Positions 26,126 to 33,959 of a DNA stretch of 64,000 nucleotides are shown here, one piece after another. Where the stretch lies: positions 5,704,001 to 5,768,000 of the forward strand of contig NZ_CP042806.1 of the NCBI RefSeq assembly GCF_008000815.1, written 5' to 3'. Positions within the stretch are counted from its first letter, which is position 1; each line of letters starts with the position of its first letter. The notes under the pieces are model-generated. The model saw only the letters and a program-made list of their open reading frames with translations, did no database searches and was not told the DNA's origin. The DNA is from Terriglobus albidus. Its GTDB lineage: Bacteria; Acidobacteriota; Terriglobia; Terriglobales; Acidobacteriaceae. The translations under genes and the position numbers were made by a program.

Positions 26126-26158
26126 GACGTGGGCATATACGCGCCAACTCGCAGTAGG

Positions 26159-26196
26159 CTCAAGTGTCCACTTTCTTCGGCAAGTGGACACTTGAG
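26159..26196. terminator. Perfect 15-bp hairpin after the TIGR03118 gene
   Basis: CTCAAGTGTCCACTT (26159-26173) pairs exactly with 26182-26196 around an eight-base loop containing CTTCGG. It starts 34 bases after the stop. The following sequence is TAGTTAGAGCATTTTT, so the T-run is displaced by about ten bases; termination is plausible but not certain. Confidence 0.5.
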
Positions 26197-26200
26197 TAGT

Positions 26201-26408
26201 TAGAGCATTTTTCCTGTAGGTGCGCTGGCCGGGGACCCCGCTGATCACCCCAGCCAGCAAAGCTGGCCGGGGACCCCGCTGACAAAGCGTAAAAGTAGAT
26301 GGGCGTTAGCCCTGGGCTTTTTCCTGATGGAGGAAAAAGGACCCAGGGCTAAAGCCCGTTTCTTTTAGAGCCAACAAACGCGGGCTGAAGCCCGCGTCTC
26401 CCACCCGA
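26201..26408. repeat. Element left end, CCCCAGCC hairpin and class 2 repeat (copy 3)
   Basis: AGAGCATTTTTCCTGTAGGTG (left end only of the ~114-bp element) runs straight into GCTGGCCGGGGACCCC..CCCCAGCCAGCAAAGCTGGCCGGGG and then a class 2 repeat (TGGGCGTTAGCCCTGGGCTTTTTCC, inverse, CGCGGGCTGAAGCCCGCG, CTCCCACCC). A nested stack of three repeat families. Confidence 0.7.
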
Positions 26409-26508
26409 TTCGAGCTTTGCTCGAATCGTTCACTCCTGAAAATCCGCTTTCGCCGTCATACACCAGCCACACAAATATCGTTTTGCACGGTTTAGACTGG
26501 TTGGCACA

Positions 26509-27201
26509 ATGAGACGACCGTTCTGGATATTGCTGAGCTTGAGTTCAGTTCTGCTCATCGCCGGCTTCTATGAGGCTGTGTTTGTCGCTCCAGTCGAAGC
26601 TACGATGGGATCGATCTATCGGATCTTCTATTGGCATGTACCTATTAATGTTGCCGCTGAAATCTTTCCGTATGTAAACATGCTCGCGTCCATCGCTTTA
26701 CTGTTGATGAAAGACAAGAAGCCGGATTTCGCGGGAAAGCTGGACGCACTTGCCCTCGCCACGGCAGAAGTAACCGTGCTGTACTCGTTTCTCGGGCTGG
26801 CTACCGGAATGTTATGGGGGCGTCCGGTCTGGGGAATCTGGTGGGCATGGGACGCTCGAATGACGAGCTTCCTGGCCCTCTTTTTGCTCTATGTCAGCTA
26901 CCTGATCCTTCGTCATTTCTCATCGAGTGAGCAGGTGACCCTGGTTGCGGCAGTACTAAGCATCTTTGCTGGTATCGATGTTCCAATCGTTTTCATGAGC
27001 ATTCGCTGGTGGCGGACACAGCATCCTTCGCCCGTCCTAAGTGGTGATGGATCGCTCGATCGCAGCATGTGGCCCGCAATCCTGATCAATCTGGCGGCGT
27101 GGTTTTTGTGGGGATGCACCCTGGTCTACGCGCGCTATGTCATCGTGAGACATGAACAGCGCGCTGTCGAGTGCGAAGCCATGGAAGGGATAACGGTTTG
27201 A
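26509..27201 (+). CDS. ccmC: Cytochrome c assembly protein CcmC (haem handling)
   Basis: 230 residues with six predicted helices. The tryptophan-rich haem motif WGIWWAWDARMTS lies between helices 3 and 4. The flanking His ligands of CcmC proteins are found in FYWHVPINV (first periplasmic loop region) and RTQHPSPV (third). In the system I pathway CcmC attaches haem to CcmE. A CcmD-like gene follows two bases downstream, as in classical ccm operons. No ccmA, B, E, F, G or H gene is nearby in this window, so the remaining genes must lie elsewhere. The next 300 bases upstream are repeats. Confidence 0.88.
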   Translation: MRRPFWILLSLSSVLLIAGFYEAVFVAPVEATMGSIYRIFYWHVPINVAAEIFPYVNMLASIALLLMKDKKPDFAGKLDALALATAEVTVLYSFLGLATGMLWGRPVWGIWWAWDARMTSFLALFLLYVSYLILRHFSSSEQVTLVAAVLSIFAGIDVPIVFMSIRWWRTQHPSPVLSGDGSLDRSMWPAILINLAAWFLWGCTLVYARYVIVRHEQRAVECEAMEGITV

Positions 27202-27203
27202 CC

Positions 27204-27350
27204 ATGGGGTATACGATCAACAATCTCCACTTCCTGTGGGCCGCTTATCTTCTCGTCGTGATTGCGAATGCCGGTTATGTTTTGTGGCTCAGGAAGCGTT
27301 GGGCAATCGCAAAACGTCAAACGAATGGCAGATCGCCTATCGACCGTTGA
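27204..27350 (+). CDS. ccmD: CcmD-like small membrane protein
   Basis: 48 residues, two bases after the ccmC stop. It has one hydrophobic helix, LHFLWAAYLLVVIANAGYVL, preceded by a short polar start and followed by a basic cytoplasmic tail (WLRKRWAIAKRQ). This is the pattern of CcmD, which stabilises the CcmABC-CcmE haem complex. The size and position make the call, since sequence conservation in CcmD is low. Confidence 0.72.
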   Translation: MGYTINNLHFLWAAYLLVVIANAGYVLWLRKRWAIAKRQTNGRSPIDR

Positions 27351-27399
27351 AGTTTAATGGGTGAGCCCATTGTCCAGAGACTATTCGAGCGCAGCTCCC

Positions 27400-27676
27400 G
27401 TTCGCGCACAGCGCGAATGTCTTGCTTAAGGGCACGGCTTTAGCCGTGCTGCACAGATGTCCCACCGAAATGCGGCTTTAGCCGCTGAGGTCAATGTGTG
27501 TGGGGACGCAGATTCTCCGCTTGCCACGAAATGATAGACAGAGGTATTGAGCGAGCCGTCGTACCTCTCATGAAGAGATCTTGACCTCAGCGGCTAAAGC
27601 CGCGCCTCTTACATTTCCTTTACGGCACGGCTAAAGCCATGCCCTTAAGCAAGGCATTCGCACCTGCGGCGCGAAG
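27400..27676. repeat. REP-C/B/A and A/B/C arms around a ~95-base spacer
   Basis: GTTCGCGCACAGCGCGAATG, TTAAGGGCACGGCTTTAGCCGTGC, GCGGCTTTAGCCGCTGAGG (to 27490), a spacer, then CCTCAGCGGCTAAAGCCGC, CGGCACGGCTAAAGCCATGCCCTTAAG and GCACCTGCGGCGCGAAG. Here the A palindromes face each other in the reverse order of the 3407 unit. 27677-27817 shows nothing recognisable except a GATGGCCGGGCCCC..GGGCCCCTATTACGGCCG stretch. Confidence 0.75.
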
Positions 27677-27817
27677 TAGATGTGTCCTGATTTGTTAGAC
27701 CGATCTACTCGCCGCAATATAAGCGCTGATGGCCGGGCCCCCGATGCTCCCGTTCGCGTACGGAGAGCATCGATAGGGCCCCTATTACGGCCGTATCGAT
27801 GCCACATACCAAATGCG

Positions 27818-27950
27818 TTAGTTGACAGTAATCGCTCGGGAAGCATCGTAGACATCCCCAGCCGTGTCCCACACTTTGAACACCAGCAGATGTGAACCAG
27901 AGGTGAGCCGCTGCGATGTGATCAGTGCAGAGCTTCCTTCGGACTTCGGT
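27818..27950 (-). pseudogene. C-terminal remnant of an Ig-like/secreted protein
   Basis: Read on the minus strand and ending in TAA at 27818-27820, this stretch encodes ALITSQRLTSGSHLLVFKVW, then DTAGDVYDASRAITVN. That is a typical last strand pair of an Ig-like domain (tSGsH-L-V-kaWD-sG-vy). It is open for about 45 codons and runs without a start into the 3' end of the LysR gene. The body of the gene is missing, so I read it as the tail of a deleted gene. Confidence 0.35.
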
Positions 27951-27951
27951 C

Positions 27952-28878
27952 TCAGGCCTTTGATTGTGCGGATCGAATTCCGTGTAGCCGAGGTCCATGG
28001 GCGGCCAACTCGTCTGCTCGAAGCAGAAATTTCTTGAGCAATGGAGAGGTATTCGACTTGTTGTACCCCATCACAAGATCGATGGTCGGAACCTCACCAT
28101 ACAGAGGCCGCGCGACGACTGAAGGAATCAGCGCATTTTGCACATAGCTTGGCAATAATGTGAAACCTCCTGTCGAGGCCACCAGCGACATTCCGCCGGA
28201 AAGAGTTTCGGCGTCATAAATCTGCTTCAATTTGATGCCAATCTTCGCCGCGTACTCCTCGATCACGGTCTTAAGCACGGGCGCTGCACGCGCTGTACTG
28301 ATAAAGTCCTCGCGACAGATGTCCTCCGGCCGTATTGTCTTGTGCCGCGCCAGCCGGTGGCGAGAAGGCAGGATCGCGACCAGAGGCTCCTTAACGAGAA
28401 GCTTGAAGTCCAGGCCGGCGGTGCGCTTCTCGCGCCTTAGCAGGGCTATGTCGATCTCTCCCTGCATCAATGCATTCGCGAGTTCGGGTGAGGATTTCGT
28501 TGTGATCGTGACGTCGACATCAGACGCCTCCTCGCGCAGGATTCGCAGCGCCTCTGCCAACCAGATAACTTCCTGTCCCGGCAGGAAGCCAAGTCCAAAA
28601 CCCGGTTTGTGTGGCCGTTCCGTGTTCCGTGCAGCTTCGCATGCTACCTCTATCTGCATCAGAGCCAGCCGTGCGTGATCGAGGAATACCCGTCCGGCCG
28701 CAGTGAGCTCAATGCCTCGCGCTTTTCGCTCCAGCAGCTTTACCCCTAGCTCCAGCTCGAGATCGCGAATCTGGCGACTCAGCGATGGCTGGGACGTATG
28801 AAGTCGCCGCTCAGCAGCGTGCAAAAGGCTGCCCTCCTCGGCAACCGCAATAAAGTACCTCAGGTGACGAAGTTCCAT
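27952..28878 (-). CDS. LysR-family transcriptional regulator
   Basis: 308 residues from the ATG at 28878, with GGAGG six bases upstream. The LysR HTH is clear: MELRHLRYFIAVAEEGSLLHAAERRLHTSQPSLSRQIRDLELELGVKLLER. The effector domain follows (GFGLGFLPGQEVIWLAEALRILREEASDVDVTI, then QGEIDIALLR). This subgroup, starting MELRHLRYF, often controls an adjacent divergent enzyme gene; here that is the alpha/beta hydrolase at 29011. The intergenic region has a T-N11-A box. Probably activates the hydrolase in response to a small aromatic or similar ligand. Confidence 0.9.
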   Translation of the reverse strand: MELRHLRYFIAVAEEGSLLHAAERRLHTSQPSLSRQIRDLELELGVKLLERKARGIELTAAGRVFLDHARLALMQIEVACEAARNTERPHKPGFGLGFLPGQEVIWLAEALRILREEASDVDVTITTKSSPELANALMQGEIDIALLRREKRTAGLDFKLLVKEPLVAILPSRHRLARHKTIRPEDICREDFISTARAAPVLKTVIEEYAAKIGIKLKQIYDAETLSGGMSLVASTGGFTLLPSYVQNALIPSVVARPLYGEVPTIDLVMGYNKSNTSPLLKKFLLRADELAAHGPRLHGIRSAQSKA

Positions 28879-28890
28879 CTGGCCTCCATC

Positions 28891-28907
28891 TATGCCTGAT
28901 AAGCATA
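28891..28907. promoter_or_regulatory. LysR-type T-N11-A box
   Basis: TATGCCTGATAAGCATA: five-base arms TATGC/GCATA with T28893 and A28905 separated by 11 bases. It is 13 bases upstream of the LysR start and about 100 bases from the divergent hydrolase start, as expected for an autoregulatory/activator site. Confidence 0.6.
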
Positions 28908-29010
28908 ACTCAAACATTCAAAGTATTTGTGCTGCTCCCTGCCGCGGCGGAATCTATAGCCAATGGATAACACTCGCGGGTTGTCCAAAATCAAATCTAA
29001 GGAGTATCCG

Positions 29011-29715
29011 ATGTCATTCCAACGCAAACCAACCATCGTCTTCTGTCATGGAATCTGGGCCGACGGTTCGTGCTTCAGCAAGGTCATCCCCGCACTGCAG
29101 ACGGATGGCTATGAGGTGATCGCGGTTCAATACAGTCTGGAATCGTTTGAGGAAGATGTAGCCATGGTGAAGCGGACCCTCAACCGCGTTGCTAGTCCCG
29201 TTCTACTCGTCGGCCACTCCTATGGCGGCGCCACCATCACGGCTTCGGGAATCGACGATCGCGTGGCAGGCCTCGTCTACATCGGAGCGGTTGCTCCGGA
29301 CGTCGGTGAAACCGTGCAACAGCAACTCGACAAGTATCCGTCGGATATTTTTTCTCGCGTCGAGATTGCGGACGGATACGCGTGGATGCTTCCGAACGGG
29401 ACCGAGTTTTTCTGCGGAGATCTCTCCAAGGAAGAACAGAAGCTCGTCTGGGCGACACATTTCCCGCCTCACGCCGACCTCTTCACGCAGCAGAATCTCC
29501 AGAGCACCCCGTGGAAGTCGAAGCCCAGCTGGTACATCTTGTGTCTGCAGGATCATACCGTCCATCCCGATCTTCAGCGGTGGGTCTCGAAGCGTATGGG
29601 AGCCACCGTGGTCGAGGTGGAAAGTAGCCACGTTCCCATGCTCTCCAAACCTGACGTTGTCATCGATGTAATCCGCAAAGCCGCCAGATCAATCCAAGGG
29701 AACACGACAGCCTAG
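29011..29715 (+). CDS. Alpha/beta hydrolase (LysR-linked)
   Basis: 234 residues from the ATG at 29011, preceded by CTAAGGAG at the right distance. Oxyanion segment IVFCHGIWADGSCFSKVI, nucleophile elbow VGHSYGGATIT, acid in ILCLQDHTVHPD and His in VESSHVPMLSKP. The combination 'HG.WADGSCWSKVI' and a short lid is shared with esterase-like hydrolases that are commonly induced by LysR regulators. Cytoplasmic (no signal peptide). A strong hairpin ends the transcript. Confidence 0.88.
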   Translation: MSFQRKPTIVFCHGIWADGSCFSKVIPALQTDGYEVIAVQYSLESFEEDVAMVKRTLNRVASPVLLVGHSYGGATITASGIDDRVAGLVYIGAVAPDVGETVQQQLDKYPSDIFSRVEIADGYAWMLPNGTEFFCGDLSKEEQKLVWATHFPPHADLFTQQNLQSTPWKSKPSWYILCLQDHTVHPDLQRWVSKRMGATVVEVESSHVPMLSKPDVVIDVIRKAARSIQGNTTA

Positions 29716-29731
29716 TCAGGCTGCGATTTTT

Positions 29732-29757
29732 GACAGACCGTCGTCGGGCGGTCTGTC
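29732..29757. terminator. Intrinsic terminator after the hydrolase
   Basis: GACAGACCG (29732-29740) pairs with CGGTCTGTC (29749-29757), followed by ATTTTAT. On the other side ATTTTT precedes the stem, so it could act in both directions. It starts 17 bases after the hydrolase stop. Confidence 0.75.
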
Positions 29758-29788
29758 ATTTTATGAGCGGTCATATAGATTTCAAATT

Positions 29789-29813
29789 TGTCTTGATATT
29801 CATATCCCGCGAC
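29789..29813 (+). promoter_or_regulatory. Possible ECF42 autoregulated promoter
   Basis: TGTCTT, 15 bases, CGAC. It resembles the TGTCGA...CGAC spacing found in front of the DGPF gene at 31177 and lies about 75 bases upstream of the sigma-factor ATG. Two bases of the -35 element differ, so confidence is limited. Confidence 0.35.
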
Positions 29814-29888
29814 ACACTCATGTTCACTCTCAACTGTTGCGAGCAGGCCCAGTTGTATCCAACTCCTTCGTTTGTTAGGTTGGCGTAC

Positions 29889-31151
29889 ATGCCGTCGCCT
29901 GTGCCCGAACAGCTCAGCAAGACCATTGAGACGCTTTACCGCTCGGAATCGGGCTGGGTTCTGGCGACGCTGGTGCGCCTGCTCGGTGACCTGGATCTGG
30001 CCGAAGAGTCGATGCACGAGGCCTTTGCTGCCGCATTGGACGCATGGCCGAAGACCGGCATTCCGGACAACCCGCGTCCCTGGCTGATTTCAACGGCACG
30101 CTTCAAAGCCATCGATGCCATACGCCGGCGCACGCGCTTCGATGGAGCACAGCGGGATCTTGTCGCCCACATGGAATCGCGCGTCAACAACGAGCCGGGC
30201 GGAAGCGAAAAGATAGAGGATGAAGAGATAGACGACGATCGCCTCCGACTGATCTTCACCTGCTGCCATCCCGCTCTGGCTCCGGAAGGACAGGTTGCGC
30301 TCACCTTGCGGGAGATCTGCGGCCTGACCACGGAGGAGATTGCCCGCGCCTTTCTGGTGACGCCGGCAACGTTGGCCCAACGCATCGTGCGCGCCAAGAC
30401 AAAGATTCGCGAGGCGCGGATTCCCTACGAGGTGCCGGCGCCGCAGGAGTTGCCTGGGCGTCTGAACGCGGTGCTTCAGGTCATCTACCTCGTCTTTAAT
30501 GAGGGCTACTCGGCTGCGGCGGGAGCGGAGGTCACGCGGGCCCAACTCACCGGCGAAGCCATTCGATTGGGGCGGCTGCTGATGGAGCTCCAGCCGGAGC
30601 CGGAGAGTATGGGGCTGCTTGCCCTGATGTTGCTGCAGGAATCCCGCCGCGCCGCGAGGACCTCTCCGACCGGAGAGCTGATCCTGCTGGAACATCAAGA
30701 CCGCTCGCTCTGGAACCGCGCGCAGATCGACGCGGGAGTGGCATTGGTGGAGCGCGCCCTGAGCTCTCGCCGCTTCGGCGTTTACACCCTGCAGGCTGCA
30801 ATTGCAGCCGTTCATGCGGAAGCGGAATCGATCGCCGTGACCGACTGGCGGCAGATTGTCGCGCTTTATAACCAACTGGTACGCATTCAGCCTTCGCCGG
30901 TTGTGTATCTCAACCGAGCCGTAGCCATTGCCGAGTGCGACGGTCCGGAGGCCGGCCTGACGCAGATCGACGCGGTGTTACAGCAGGGCGAATTAGCGAA
31001 TTATTACCTGGCACACTCCGCCCGTGCAGAGCTGTACCGCAGGCTAGGCAGGACCGCCGAGGCTCTGGCTTCTTACGAGAAGGCCCTGTCGCTGACCCAA
31101 CAGGAACCGGAGCGGCAATTCCTGCAGGAGCGGATCCGACAGTTGAAATAA
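29889..31151 (+). CDS. ECF42-type RNA polymerase sigma factor
   Basis: 420 residues from the ATG at 29889; longer in-frame starts have no family support. Sigma-2 region: LYRSESGWVLATLVRLLGDLDLAEESMHEAFAAALDAWP, then RPWLISTARFKAIDAIRR. Sigma-4 region: LPLTLREICGLTTEEIARAF-like segment here reading VALTLREICGLTTEEIARAF then TLAQRIVRAKTKIRE. A long C-terminal extension (about residues 185-420) has the DUF6596 pattern (VLQVIYLVFNEGYSAAAG) and TPR-like helices. This is the ECF42 group, which lacks a classical anti-sigma factor and is encoded beside DGPF (YCII-related) proteins; two such genes follow. The C-terminal extension is thought to be needed for its activity. Confidence 0.9.
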   Translation: MPSPVPEQLSKTIETLYRSESGWVLATLVRLLGDLDLAEESMHEAFAAALDAWPKTGIPDNPRPWLISTARFKAIDAIRRRTRFDGAQRDLVAHMESRVNNEPGGSEKIEDEEIDDDRLRLIFTCCHPALAPEGQVALTLREICGLTTEEIARAFLVTPATLAQRIVRAKTKIREARIPYEVPAPQELPGRLNAVLQVIYLVFNEGYSAAAGAEVTRAQLTGEAIRLGRLLMELQPEPESMGLLALMLLQESRRAARTSPTGELILLEHQDRSLWNRAQIDAGVALVERALSSRRFGVYTLQAAIAAVHAEAESIAVTDWRQIVALYNQLVRIQPSPVVYLNRAVAIAECDGPEAGLTQIDAVLQQGELANYYLAHSARAELYRRLGRTAEALASYEKALSLTQQEPERQFLQERIRQLK

Positions 31152-31176
31152 AAACTGAAATAAAAATCGGAGCGGC

Positions 31177-31202
31177 TGTCGAATTTCCGCCTCCCCCACG
31201 AC
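31177..31202 (+). promoter_or_regulatory. ECF42-type promoter before the DGPF gene
   Basis: TGTCGA (31177-31182), 16 bases, CGAC (31199-31202). This agrees with the signature described for ECF42 factors (TGTCGA at -35, CGA/TC at -10). It is 75 bases upstream of the first DGPF gene and inside the short gap after the sigma gene. Confidence 0.6.
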
Positions 31203-31276
31203 TATAGGCAAAAGAACGATGCGCTACGGTTCCTGAGTGAACAGGAAACGAACCGCAGAACCCAAGGAGAAAAGTC

Positions 31277-31630
31277 ATGCCGCAATATATGGTTTGCAAC
31301 TACCTTCCCGACAACTTCGACCCCTCCACCGTCACCGAACCGATGATGGAAGAGATCCACGCGCTCAACCGCGAAATGATCGCTGCCGGCGCCAGGAAGT
31401 TCGCCTGCGGCATTGCTCCGGCCGCCAACGCGAAGACGCTGCGGAAGCAGTCCGACGGCCAGGTGTTCATCACCGACGGGCCGTACATCGAGACCAAAGA
31501 GCACATGGGCGGATTCTGGATCCTGGAAGCCGCCAATCTGGACGAGGCACTTGCATGGGCGAAGAAGGCTGCCATCGTCTGCGATGTGCCCGGCGAGGTC
31601 CGCGAGCTTCTTTTCTTCCCTGCTCCGTAG
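31277..31630 (+). CDS. YCII-related DGPF-domain protein 1
   Basis: 117 residues with AAGGAGAAAAG before the ATG. It has the YCII/DGPF fold: N-terminal strand QYMVCNYLP, central VFITDGPYIETKEHMGGFWILEA (the family DGPF motif reads DGPY), then the helix LDEALAWAKKA and end VRELLFFPA. DGPF proteins are small cytoplasmic dimers of unknown chemistry, linked to ECF41/42 sigma factors as probable signal inputs or targets. It has a canonical ECF42-like promoter upstream. Confidence 0.88.
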   Translation: MPQYMVCNYLPDNFDPSTVTEPMMEEIHALNREMIAAGARKFACGIAPAANAKTLRKQSDGQVFITDGPYIETKEHMGGFWILEAANLDEALAWAKKAAIVCDVPGEVRELLFFPAP

Positions 31631-31690
31631 GGAGCATAAAGATGGTCTTCCTACGTGGCAGTCTCGTAAGAGCTTTTGCCAACCGAAGCA

Positions 31691-31764
31691 TCGAAAAGCA
31701 GGTCCTTCACTAATCACCCCAGCGAACAAGTTCGCTGGGGACCCCGAACGTTCAGGATGACAAC
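31691..31764. repeat. AGCAGGTCCTTCAC / CCCCAGCGAAC hairpin repeat
   Basis: CGAAAAGCAGGTCCTTCAC, CCCCAGCGAACAAGTTCGCTGGGG, then GAACGTTCAGGATGACAAC. The same words occur near 19840-19885, 23805-23870 and 43650-43685. Confidence 0.6.
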
Positions 31765-31830
31765 ATTTATGACCAGGGAAGGCCCGCTCTATAGTCCCTC
31801 ATTGAGGGTGGAAGGAAAAGGAGAAGAACA

Positions 31831-32250
31831 GTGAAATACCTCTGTTTTGGCTACTACGACAAAGGCAAATTCGATGGCCTGACTGATGCCGAGCGAAACA
31901 CCATGTTCGACACATGCTTTGAATACGACGACCATCTTCGCGCCAACGGGCACTGGGCCGGTGGCGAAGCGCTTCAGGGTCCGGAGACCGCATTGACCTT
32001 GTCCTGGAAGAACGGCAAGGTAGCAACGACTGACGGTCCCTATACTGAAACCAAAGAACACCTCGGCGGCATCCTCATCCTCGAGGCGAGGGACATGAAT
32101 CATGCTGTACAGCTTATGTCGCAGCATCCGGCGCTGACATACGGCAACAGCTTCGAGATTCGGCCGGCCGGGGATATGAGCGAAATCATCAAGGCAAGTG
32201 AAGTGCGACGGCGACAGAACGTTGCGCGAAACGAGAGACAAGCGACGTAG
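31831..32250 (+). CDS. YCII-related DGPF-domain protein 2
   Basis: 139 residues from a GTG at 31831 with AAAAGGAGAAG upstream. YCII/DGPF fold: MKYLCFGYYDKGKFDGL, KVATTDGPYTETKEHLGGILILEARDM, then a helix and the C-terminal EIRPAGDMSEIIKAS. It is longer than its neighbour and clearly diverged, sharing mainly DGPYxETKEHxGG. Second putative partner of the ECF42 factor; a repeat lies between the two, and no ECF42-type promoter could be seen in front of it. Confidence 0.85.
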   Translation: MKYLCFGYYDKGKFDGLTDAERNTMFDTCFEYDDHLRANGHWAGGEALQGPETALTLSWKNGKVATTDGPYTETKEHLGGILILEARDMNHAVQLMSQHPALTYGNSFEIRPAGDMSEIIKASEVRRRQNVARNERQAT

Positions 32251-32271
32251 CGTCTTTGGCCTTCACACACT

Positions 32272-32790
32272 CTAGTGGGCATAGCTAACGACACGTGTCA
32301 GCTTCCAGGTTCCATCTTTCAGTTGCCAGATATGCAGGAACTTGGCTTCTCCTACCTGCCACTCATCCGCGCCTGGATCCAAAAAGCGAGTCATGCCTAA
32401 TTGCTTTGCTGCGGGAAACTCTTTCTCGTGACCGGGGTGATGAAAGCGATGCGTTCCCATCTCGATCGCTCCATAGCCTTTGACCGGGTAGACCTGCAGA
32501 GTTCCGGGCACGAGTTCACGAACCATCACGCCGCAGGTGTTGCGCTTGATGGACTCCAGAAAGGCTTGCCTGCCCAGCATCAGGCCGCCCTGGTCGTGAT
32601 AGAACTCGAGGTTCTCGTCCACCAGCGCGGTCAGCTTCTCGTAGTCGCAATGATTCGCCGCATCGAACAACTGCGTATCGAGGCCCTGCATCGTTTCGAA
32701 CAGCTTGGACGGCTCGGTCTGAGAGAAAGCTGCGGTGGAACCTAGCAGCAGCAGAAGGCAAAGGAATGACTTCGGTAGTGCAAGCTGCAT
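32272..32790 (-). CDS. Secreted DUF4440/SnoaL-like protein
   Basis: 172 residues from the ATG at 32790 (GGGAGGA seven bases upstream). The signal peptide is MQLALPKSFLCLLLLLGSTA, cleaved near SFSQ-like AAFSQ. The mature part (DTQLFDAANHCDYEKLTALVDENLEFYHDQGGLMLGRQAFLESI, then HIWQLKDGTWKLTRVVSYAH) is the NTF2-like DUF4440 pattern. No catalytic residues are known for the family; several members are periplasmic. It is convergent with the second DGPF gene, 21 bases between stops. Confidence 0.82.
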   Translation of the reverse strand: MQLALPKSFLCLLLLLGSTAAFSQTEPSKLFETMQGLDTQLFDAANHCDYEKLTALVDENLEFYHDQGGLMLGRQAFLESIKRNTCGVMVRELVPGTLQVYPVKGYGAIEMGTHRFHHPGHEKEFPAAKQLGMTRFLDPGADEWQVGEAKFLHIWQLKDGTWKLTRVVSYAH

Positions 32791-33048
32791 GGATGGTCCT
32801 CCCTGTTCCTTGCGACGAATGGAAGGCAGTACGCAATTGAAGCCAAAAAGGTTCAATGCGTGTATCGACATACTAGCGATAACCGATGCACCGGGTGCCC
32901 CAGGTCCCTTAAGGGACCTGGGCCCGGCTTTTCCTGTCCCGGCCAAGAATTCTTCGGCCACATCGCATGAGAGTTATAGAGCGTGCCTTCAGCCCTTTAT
33001 TATTGGGCCGGAGACCTGGGCTGCCCTGGACTCGTATAGAACGCGCCT

Positions 33049-33756
33049 TCAGCGCTTAGCGCTGATTCCCAGCAGTCTCCGTACGCCCAGAATCAAGGCT
33101 CCCTCGCCAAGAATAATCAACACTGCAAGAACATAGTTAGGCCAGTGGTGGCGGTACCTGTCATAAAGAGCCCAGAAGCCATCCGTATCGAAACGTGCAT
33201 GCGTCTGAGCATCGCCCCATACTTCTCCAGCCTCATCGCCCCTGGCGCCAAAAGTTTTGTTTTGAGTAGATGCGCACTCGGGCGCCTCAAATCTCATCGT
33301 CTTCATGTCGAATCGAAAGGGCCGGATCGAATCGGTCTCAAAGCAATACTGATCGCCGACAAACTCGTCTCCATCAATTTTGAGATGGATGATTGACCTC
33401 ACATAACCGGGGCCGGCTATTGGAACATCGCTGTGGAAACCAGGAGCCACCAGCGTGTCGTCATATGTATTTCCGCTTTCCAGCCGGTATCCGTTGGGCA
33501 GCGTGACATAGGGATCGCCGCTCATTCCCGAATCCTGATGAGCCCATTTATTCGAAATCTTCACGTGGACGAACAGGACAATGAACGCCAACCACAATAG
33601 GCCAATGAATGGCACTGCTCCGCAGGAGACCACAGTCCAGAAGCTCTTTTGGAGTCTAGACGCCGATTTGACGAGAAGAACCGAGGAAATGCCAGCAATG
33701 AGCAGCCCCACAGCGCCCCAAAACACCACCTCCACCAAATAGGACAAGGCAGACAT
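33049..33756 (-). CDS. Uncharacterised membrane protein
   Basis: 235 residues. Two N-terminal helices (VVFWGAVGLLIAGISSVLL; CGAVPFIGLLWLAFIVLFV) and one near the C-terminus (YVLAVLIILGEGALILGV). Between them is a soluble part of about 140 residues with YVTLPNGYRLESGNTYDDTLVAPG and QYCFETDSIRPFRFDMKTM. No domain was recognised. The arrangement suggests an inner-membrane protein with an external domain. Short repeats flank it on the 5' side of the next gene. Confidence 0.65.
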   Translation of the reverse strand: MSALSYLVEVVFWGAVGLLIAGISSVLLVKSASRLQKSFWTVVSCGAVPFIGLLWLAFIVLFVHVKISNKWAHQDSGMSGDPYVTLPNGYRLESGNTYDDTLVAPGFHSDVPIAGPGYVRSIIHLKIDGDEFVGDQYCFETDSIRPFRFDMKTMRFEAPECASTQNKTFGARGDEAGEVWGDAQTHARFDTDGFWALYDRYRHHWPNYVLAVLIILGEGALILGVRRLLGISAKR

Positions 33757-33840
33757 TCCGGAAGTTTAGCAGTCCAGGTAAACCGCGATGAAGACACATC
33801 TCATAGGCCTTCGGTGCTACAAATAACACCAGAGGCGTTT

Positions 33841-33904
33841 TGTTTTGCTTAAGGGCACGGCTTCAGCGCCCTTAAGCAAGATAATCGCACCTGCGGTGCG
33901 AAGA
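33841..33904. repeat. REP-B/C arm pair, collapsed
   Basis: TGCTTAAGGGCACGGCTTCAG joins directly to CGCCCTTAAGCAAGATAATCGCACCTGCGGTGCGAAG. The A arms and the core have been lost, leaving a head-to-head B pair. Confidence 0.65.
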
Positions 33905-33959
33905 GGGATGCACTATTCGAACGCTCGAACCGAGCGGGAGCTCTGGACCATACATCGAG

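Noticed and set aside
27680-27895. 71-codon plus-strand ORF
   Set aside because: Opposite to the Ig-like remnant; no homology-like features.
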